Shown here piece by piece: positions 5,356-9,728 of a stretch of 9,728 bases of DNA. The stretch comes from Solirubrobacteraceae bacterium (GTDB taxonomy: Bacteria > Actinomycetota > Thermoleophilia > Solirubrobacterales > Solirubrobacteraceae). A program made the translations under genes and the position numbers. The stretch lies in the NCBI GenBank assembly GCA_016462625.1, contig JAEMSV010000126.1, positions 1 through 9,728 of the forward strand, given 5' to 3'. The notes beneath the pieces are model-generated. The model was not told where the DNA came from and searched no databases. It saw only the letters and a program-made list of their open reading frames with translations. Within the stretch, counting starts at the first letter, position 1, and each line of letters starts with the position of its first letter.

Positions 5356-6589
5356 CTGCGCGGTGCGGGCCGACGCACGCCACGGCGAGCGTATCGGCCA
5401 CGTCCCGCGCGACGGTCGCGACGTCGTCGTACGTGACGTCGTCGATGGAGCGGATCACGGCGTCCGGGTCAATCGGCTCGTCGAACACGATGGACTGGTA
5501 CGCGGCGGTCCGCGCGACCGAGCCCGAGTTCTCGAAGCTCAGCACGAGCCGGCCGCTGGCGTAGGCCCGGGCACGCTCGACCTCTTCCTCGGTCGGCCCG
5601 TCGGCGCGCAGCTCGTCGACGATCTCGCGCATCCGCGTGTAGGCCTCGACGCACTTGCTCGACTCCAGTCCGGCGCCGAGCTGCAGGATCGGCGTGTCGG
5701 CGTAGGAGTGATCGACGGCCCAGACGGAGTAGCAGAGGCCCCGCTGCTCACGGATCTCGTCGAACAGCCGCGAGCCCATCGAGCCGCCGAGCAGCGTCGA
5801 GTAGATCTTCATGGCCGCCCGCTGCTTCGGGGACCTCACGTCGAGCTTCGGCTGGTACTGCATCCGCAGGTGCGACTGGTTGCTGTCGCGCTCCTCGACG
5901 AGGATGTCGGGCCGCAGCTCGGGCGCGGGGTCGTACGCGGGCGGAGGGCCCAGCGTGGGGAACCGCTCGAGCAGCTCGTCGACCTCGCCGTTCGCGAGAT
6001 GGTCGACGTTGCCGACGAGGTAGGCGCCGCCGCGGGCGCCTGACCACTGGCGGTCACGGAAGGCGACGATGCCCTCGCGCGTGAAGGTCCGGAGGTGCTC
6101 CTCGGGGCCCAGGACCGTGCGGCCGAGCGGATGCTCTCCGAAGGCGGCGGTGTCGATGAGGTCCGCGGCGACGGACGCCGGCTGGTCCTTGTAGCGCTGA
6201 ATCTCCTGGATGACGACGCCGCGCTCCTTGTCGAGCTCGTCGGCGTCGATGTGCGGCCGGCCGGCGAAGTCGCTGAGCAGGTCGAGCGCCTCCATGGCCT
6301 TCTCGGCGCGGGCGGTGACGTGGAACGCGACGAGGTCGTGGCTCGTGAACGCGTTCAGCACGGCGCCCAGGCGCTCGGCCGTCTCGTTGACGTCGCGATA
6401 GTGCGGGTACTTCTCCCCGCCCTTGAAGACGAGATGCTCGAGGAAGTGCGCCATGCCGTTCTCCTCGGGGCGCTCCGTGCGGGCGCCCGCGTCGAACGCG
6501 ACGAGGATCGTGATCGCCCGGGTGCCTTCGAGACCGATGCGGTGGACAGGCAGGCCGTTGCGCAACGTGGAGGAGGAGATCTGCGGCAT
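5345..6589 (-). CDS. M16 family zinc metallopeptidase (processing-peptidase-like)
   Basis: 414 residues, full length for single-unit M16B peptidases (mitochondrial-processing-peptidase/PqqL/YmxG-like). The inverted zinc motif HFLEH is at 48-52 (H48, H52 ligands; E51 general base) and the third ligand is E129 in VVIQEIQRYKDQP. The N-terminal STLRNGLPVHRI and FDAGARTERPEENGMAHFLEHLVFKG blocks are typical. The C-terminal half carries LLGGSMGSRLFDEIREQRGLCYSVW, with R283 and Y287 in the substrate-binding position. All catalytic residues are intact. There is no signal peptide, so it is predicted cytoplasmic. Related bacterial enzymes degrade or process peptides and presequence-like segments; the substrate here is unknown. 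It starts 10 bp downstream of the response-regulator stop without a visible Shine-Dalgarno sequence and overlaps the following gene by 11 bp. Co-transcription with the Psp/Lia-like module is therefore likely. Confidence 0.94.
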   Translation of the reverse strand: MPQISSSTLRNGLPVHRIGLEGTRAITILVAFDAGARTERPEENGMAHFLEHLVFKGGEKYPHYRDVNETAERLGAVLNAFTSHDLVAFHVTARAEKAMEALDLLSDFAGRPHIDADELDKERGVVIQEIQRYKDQPASVAADLIDTAAFGEHPLGRTVLGPEEHLRTFTREGIVAFRDRQWSGARGGAYLVGNVDHLANGEVDELLERFPTLGPPPAYDPAPELRPDILVEERDSNQSHLRMQYQPKLDVRSPKQRAAMKIYSTLLGGSMGSRLFDEIREQRGLCYSVWAVDHSYADTPILQLGAGLESSKCVEAYTRMREIVDELRADGPTEEEVERARAYASGRLVLSFENSGSVARTAAYQSIVFDEPIDPDAVIRSIDDVTYDDVATVARDVADTLAVACVGPHRADEF

Positions 6590-6598
6590 GCGGCCAGT

Positions 6599-7249
6599 CT
6601 ACGAGTCGACCATTCGGTGGTCTGCCGCCCAGCGGGAGAGCTCGTGGCGGTTGGACAGCTGGAGCTTGCGCAGCACGGCCGAGACGTGCGCCTCGACGGT
6701 CTTCGGCGAGATCTCGAGGCGGTGGGCGATCTCCTTGTAGAGGTACCCGCGGGCGAGCAGCCGCAGGACCTCCTGCTCGCGCGGGGTGAGCTGGTCGAGG
6801 TCGGCGTCGGCCGGCGGCGAGACGGCCGGCGCACCGGAGAAGGCGTCGAGGACGAAGCCTGCCAGGCGCGGGGAGAAGACCGCGTCGCCGCCGTGGACCC
6901 GGCGGATCGCGTCGGCCAGGTCGGTGGGTGCGATCGCCTTCGTCACGTACCCGCGGGCGCCCGCGCGGATGACGGCGATGACGTCCTCGGCGGCGTCGGA
7001 GACCGACAGTGCGAGGAACTGCGCGGTCGTGCCTGCCTCGCGGGCGCGCTTGAGGACCTCGACGCCGCCACCGTCGGGCATGTGGACGTCGAGCAGCACG
7101 ACGTCGGGCGTCGCGGCTGCGATGAGCGCCGTGGCCTCCGCCACCGTCCCGGCGTCGCCGACGACGTCGAAGGCGTTCGTGAGCTCGGATCGCACACCCG
7201 CACGCCAGAGCGCGTGGTCGTCGACGATCGCCACGCGCAGCTCGGTCAC
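6599..7249 (-). CDS. LuxR/NarL-family response regulator (LiaR-like)
   Basis: 216 residues. The receiver domain spans about 4-120, with acidic pair D10-D11, phosphoacceptor D54 (LLDVHMPDGGG), the S/T position in LALSVSD (79-85) and K104 in YVTKAIAP. A linker (135-150) leads to a LuxR-type helix-turn-helix at 152-212 (LTPREQEVLRLLARGYLYKEIAHRL, SPKTVEAHVSAVLRKLQLSNR). All receiver residues are present, so it should be activated by phosphorylation and bind DNA as a dimer. Its partner is surely the adjacent kinase, whose stop codon overlaps this start as GTGA. The GTG at 7249 is chosen because it has GGAG 8 nt upstream and gives the canonical TELRVAIVDDH beginning. The reading frame stays open far upstream, but that extension is an arginine-rich antisense-frame artefact. 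Target promoters are not evident in the window. Confidence 0.95.
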   Translation of the reverse strand: MTELRVAIVDDHALWRAGVRSELTNAFDVVGDAGTVAEATALIAAATPDVVLLDVHMPDGGGVEVLKRAREAGTTAQFLALSVSDAAEDVIAVIRAGARGYVTKAIAPTDLADAIRRVHGGDAVFSPRLAGFVLDAFSGAPAVSPPADADLDQLTPREQEVLRLLARGYLYKEIAHRLEISPKTVEAHVSAVLRKLQLSNRHELSRWAADHRMVDS

Positions 7250-8652
7250 GGTTGGTACTCCGCCAGCGGGATCGTCAATTCGACCTCGGTCCCTCCGCCC
7301 GGGGCAGGGCCGATCGAGGCGCGCCCTCCGTGGCGCTCCATCCGGCCGATGATCGACTCGCGCACGCCGCGCCGCTCGTCGGGCACCGTCGCGAGGTCGA
7401 ATCCTGGTCCGCGGTCGCGCACGTCGATCTCCGCGTGGCCGTCGCGCGCCTCGGCGTAGACCGCGACGGCGCTGCCGCCGCCGTGCCGGGCGGCATTGAC
7501 CATCGCCTCCCGCGCAGCGGCGAGCAGGGCGCTCGTGCGCTCGTCCAGCTGGGCGTCTCCGACGATGACCACGTCCACGTCGACCCGATGATCGCGTTCC
7601 ACGTCCTCGGCCGTCGTCTCGAGGGCGCGGGCGAGCGAGGTGGCGCCGTTCGTCTCGCCCGCCAGCCACCGGCGCAGCTCGCGCTCCTGGCGCCGGGCGA
7701 GCTGGGCGACCGCGCGCGGGTCGTCCGCGCGCTGCTGCACCAGCGCGAGGGTCTGCAGGACCGAGTCGTGGAGGTGGGCGGCCACCTCGGCGCGCTCCTG
7801 GGAGCGGATGCGCTCCGCGCGCTCGGTGTCGCGCGAGCGGATGAGCCGCACGATGCTCGGCGCGAAGACGACCCCCAGCACGGCGGCGACGACGAGCGCG
7901 GCGAGCACGACGTCCCGCACCGCGCCGAGCGCGCCGGTGGTCTGCAGGAAGACCAGCGCCGCGGCGACGACGAGCGCGGTGCCGACACCCGTGCGCGAGA
8001 TGCGCTCTCCGCGGCTCTCCGGCTCGGCGACCACCTCGGGCTCGCGCGGTTCGGGGGCCAGCGCGACGGGCTGGGTGCGGCTGCGGCGCCAGAGCAGGGC
8101 GGCGCCTCCCGCGACGAGGGCGACCGGCCAGACGAGCGCGTCGCCGAACCAGACGCCGAGCCCGCGCATCGCCAGCAGCGTGGCGAGCGCCAGCAGCGTC
8201 ACGCCGAGGGCGACCGCCAGCGCGCCGCGGGTCGCCGGCGGGCGCAGCCCCTCGACGCGCCGGGCGGGCAGGGCGAACCAGGCGATGACGTACACGACGG
8301 CACCGAGCCCGCCCGCGAGCGCCCCGATGACGAAGGCGACGCGGACGACGATCGGCTCGACGCCGAGCGTCCCGGCGATGCCCGCGCACACGCCGCCGAT
8401 CCAGCGGCGGTCGGGGTCGCGGTGGAGCGTCCCGCGGGCCAGCTGCGCTCGCCCGCCCGGCGCGCGCTCGTGCTGAGGCTGCAGCCCCAGCACGAGCAGG
8501 ATGACGCCGACCGCGGCCGCGGTCGCGGGAGCAAGCAGTGCGACGGTCGGCGTGAAGACATCGAGCGCGCCGGCGAGCAGCAGCCCGCCGAGCGCGATCA
8601 GCTCGATGCCCGCGACGAGCGCGACCGGATCGGGACCGCGGCTATCGCGCAC
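7246..8652 (-). CDS. PspC-domain membrane sensor histidine kinase (HisKA_3/HATPase)
   Basis: 468 residues from the GTG at 8652. Two helices (about 10-33 and 37-57) come first. A PspC domain follows (77-129; LHRDPDRRWIGGVCAGIAG and its membrane helix), then two more helices (143-162, 172-188), a proline/glutamate-rich cytoplasmic linker (about 195-220), and a further pair (222-242, 248-270). The kinase core has AEVAAHLHDSVLQTL with phosphoacceptor H295, N box EAMVNAARHG (N386), G1 box DRGPGFD (413-419) and a GGGTEVELTIP end, the NarL-type HisKA_3 arrangement. It should phosphorylate the regulator encoded next (GTGA overlap). The PspC segment suggests that envelope stress is sensed in the membrane. 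Start choice: an in-frame ATG at 8721 would add 23 residues but overlap the upstream gene by 80 bp. GTG 8652 overlaps it by 11 bp and has GAGGG just upstream, though closely spaced. Confidence 0.93.
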   Translation of the reverse strand: MRDSRGPDPVALVAGIELIALGGLLLAGALDVFTPTVALLAPATAAAVGVILLVLGLQPQHERAPGGRAQLARGTLHRDPDRRWIGGVCAGIAGTLGVEPIVVRVAFVIGALAGGLGAVVYVIAWFALPARRVEGLRPPATRGALAVALGVTLLALATLLAMRGLGVWFGDALVWPVALVAGGAALLWRRSRTQPVALAPEPREPEVVAEPESRGERISRTGVGTALVVAAALVFLQTTGALGAVRDVVLAALVVAAVLGVVFAPSIVRLIRSRDTERAERIRSQERAEVAAHLHDSVLQTLALVQQRADDPRAVAQLARRQERELRRWLAGETNGATSLARALETTAEDVERDHRVDVDVVIVGDAQLDERTSALLAAAREAMVNAARHGGGSAVAVYAEARDGHAEIDVRDRGPGFDLATVPDERRGVRESIIGRMERHGGRASIGPAPGGGTEVELTIPLAEYQP

Positions 8653-9728
8653 GACCCTCGCACGCCGTCTGGCGGTCGATGTCGCGGTCGTCCCAATCGG
8701 CCCGGTCGTGGTTCCAGTCATCGTGATCGACGTGATCCACGAGCAGGTGCCCGACGCCGACGTCGGCGTCCAGCAGCACGCGCGGGTTCCCGCGCTTGGC
8801 GACGCGGATGTCCTCCCAGTCGAACCCGACTCCGCCGGAGTCCTCGTCGAAGACGTCCAGGCCGCCCGCCCCGAACTCCGCGCGCGTCGCCACGCAGGTA
8901 TCGCGGTCGACGAGCAGGACGGCCTCGCCGGCGCCGATGCGCAGGCGCACCGGCGTGTCGCCGTCGGGCAGCTCCGTGTTGCGGAGATCGACGACGAGCC
9001 GTCCGGCGCCGAGCTCGTAGTCGTCCCTGACCTGCGCGGCGGTCGCGGGCCGGTAGGTGCGCTCGCCCATGCCGCCGGTGAGGTCGAGGTCGCTGGCCTC
9101 GGCGGCGGCGAGGGGAAGGGCGATCGCCAGCGCGGGGAGGATCAGCCAGCGGACCTGCCGGACGAATGAGCCGACGAGCAGGGCGACACCCGCGGCGACG
9201 ACGACGCCCGCGACGATCCAGTCCGCATCCGTCGTCCCGGCGTAGAAGGCGAACACGGCGAGCACGAAGCAGCCGGTGAGCACCAGCAGGCCGAGCAGGA
9301 TGCGCTTGCCGATCTGCCCGGCGCCTCCGCTCGCGCCCTCACCGGAGACGACCCACCACGCGGTCAGGCCGAGCAGCGCGATCACCGCGATCGGGACGAG
9401 CGGCCCGAACAGCCAGAAGCCCGCGCCGGGGATGAACACGAGTGCCGCGATGACCAGGACGACGATGCCCGTCGCCGTGGCGAGCTTGCCGCGGACGGTG
9501 TCGTCGCCTCCACCGAGCGTGGTGCCCGTCCGCTCGTCGGGGATCAGGAGCAGGCCGGCGAGGTACAGCAGCGCGCCCGCGCCGCCCACGAGGACCAGGA
9601 CGACCGCGGCGATGCGGATGACGAGCGGGTCGAGGCTCAGCCGGCGGGCCACGCCGGCGCAGACGCCGCCGATGACGCGGTCGTCGGCCGCGCGGAGCAG
9701 CTTCGGCGGCTCCGACGGCGGTGGGTCG
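8642..9728 (-). CDS. PspC and toastrack-domain membrane protein (LiaF-like), 5'-truncated by window edge
   Basis: 361 codons are visible; the start lies beyond the right edge. The first residues (PSEPPKLLRAADDRVIGGV) and CAGVARRLSLDPLVIRIAA form a PspC domain with its membrane helix ending LLLIPDE. About five further hydrophobic segments follow (for example VVLVIAALVFIPG, LVPIAVIALLGLTAWWVV, ILLGLLVLTGCFVLAVFAF, WIVAGVVVAAGVALLVG, WLILPALAIALPLAA). The C-terminal part (ERTYRPATAAQVRDDYELGA, VVDLRNTELPDGDTPVRLRI, LLVDRDTCVATRAEFGAGGL, and RVLLDADVGVGHLLV) has the beta-repeat pattern of the toastrack/DUF2154 domain of LiaF and related proteins. Such proteins sense or inhibit in envelope-stress signalling through a linked kinase, which fits the kinase and regulator just downstream. 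The extreme C-terminus is unusually His/Asp-rich (see findings). It is the first visible gene of the five-gene operon. Confidence 0.9.
   Translation of the reverse strand, partial: DPPPSEPPKLLRAADDRVIGGVCAGVARRLSLDPLVIRIAAVVLVLVGGAGALLYLAGLLLIPDERTGTTLGGGDDTVRGKLATATGIVVLVIAALVFIPGAGFWLFGPLVPIAVIALLGLTAWWVVSGEGASGGAGQIGKRILLGLLVLTGCFVLAVFAFYAGTTDADWIVAGVVVAAGVALLVGSFVRQVRWLILPALAIALPLAAAEASDLDLTGGMGERTYRPATAAQVRDDYELGAGRLVVDLRNTELPDGDTPVRLRIGAGEAVLLVDRDTCVATRAEFGAGGLDVFDEDSGGVGFDWEDIRVAKRGNPRVLLDADVGVGHLLVDHVDHDDWNHDRADWDDRDIDRQTACEGRAR

Noticed and set aside
6095..7459. Long plus-strand open frame opposite the M16 and regulator genes
   Set aside because: Antisense-frame artefact of high GC. 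Its composition (runs of R, V, D, G without fold pattern) matches nothing, while the minus strand carries complete HFLEH and receiver/LuxR motifs.
7250..8389. Extension of the regulator frame far upstream
   Set aside because: The extra 380 residues are arginine-rich and lie in the wrong frame of the kinase gene. GTG 7249 with GGAG 8 nt upstream is the real start.
7252..9030. 592-codon plus-strand open frame opposite the kinase gene
   Set aside because: Arg/Ala/Asp-rich shadow frame; the minus strand has clear PspC, H-box, N-box and G-box motifs.
1..9728. tRNA, rRNA, CRISPR, insertion sequences, attachment sites
   Set aside because: No cloverleaf, regularly spaced repeat, transposase motif or terminal inverted repeat was seen on reading through either strand.

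Overview
The window is very GC-rich (about 70% by eye, not counted) and densely packed with genes. Every gene has strong third-position GC bias, several start codons are GTG, and many junctions are 4-bp ATGA or GTGA overlaps. The gene set (tocopherol-cyclase-like protein, nadC-nadA, a PspC-type sensor kinase with a LuxR-type regulator, an M16 peptidase) fits a high-GC actinobacterium-like genome. My best inference is class Thermoleophilia (Solirubrobacterales), but nothing here proves it. I see no mobile element, phage gene, tRNA, rRNA or CRISPR array.

Left part (1-2122): the 5' end of a class I SAM methyltransferase runs off the left edge on the minus strand. It is divergent from a plus-strand tocopherol-cyclase-like gene. 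That gene converges on a minus-strand pair, an SRPBCC-like protein followed by a small ankyrin-repeat protein, coupled by an ATGA overlap. A long imperfect inverted repeat (1126-1173) sits at the convergence and looks like a bidirectional terminator.

Centre (2123-5127): plus-strand nadC and nadA overlap by ATGA and encode the last two steps of de novo quinolinate/NAD synthesis. nadB is not in the window. A 177-bp intergenic region follows, with nested hairpins, two matching 13-bp palindromes (TGAA-N5-TTCA) and a credible promoter. It leads into a HEAT-repeat protein gene whose 3' end overlaps, antisense, the last gene of the minus-strand operon.

Right part (4984-9728): a five-gene minus-strand operon, read from right to left. 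It encodes a PspC-toastrack membrane protein (5'-truncated by the window edge), a PspC-domain sensor histidine kinase, a LuxR-type response regulator, an M16 zinc peptidase and a small degenerate nucleotidyltransferase-like protein. All junctions are overlaps or a 9-bp gap. The first three resemble the Lia/Psp envelope-stress modules of Gram-positive bacteria: the membrane proteins would sense envelope damage and the regulator would carry the signal to DNA. The tight linkage of the peptidase and nucleotidyltransferase-like gene is the most interesting contextual point. I did not find a clearly unprecedented system; the strongest candidates for follow-up are this operon, the nadA-HEAT intergenic region and the convergent 3' ends.
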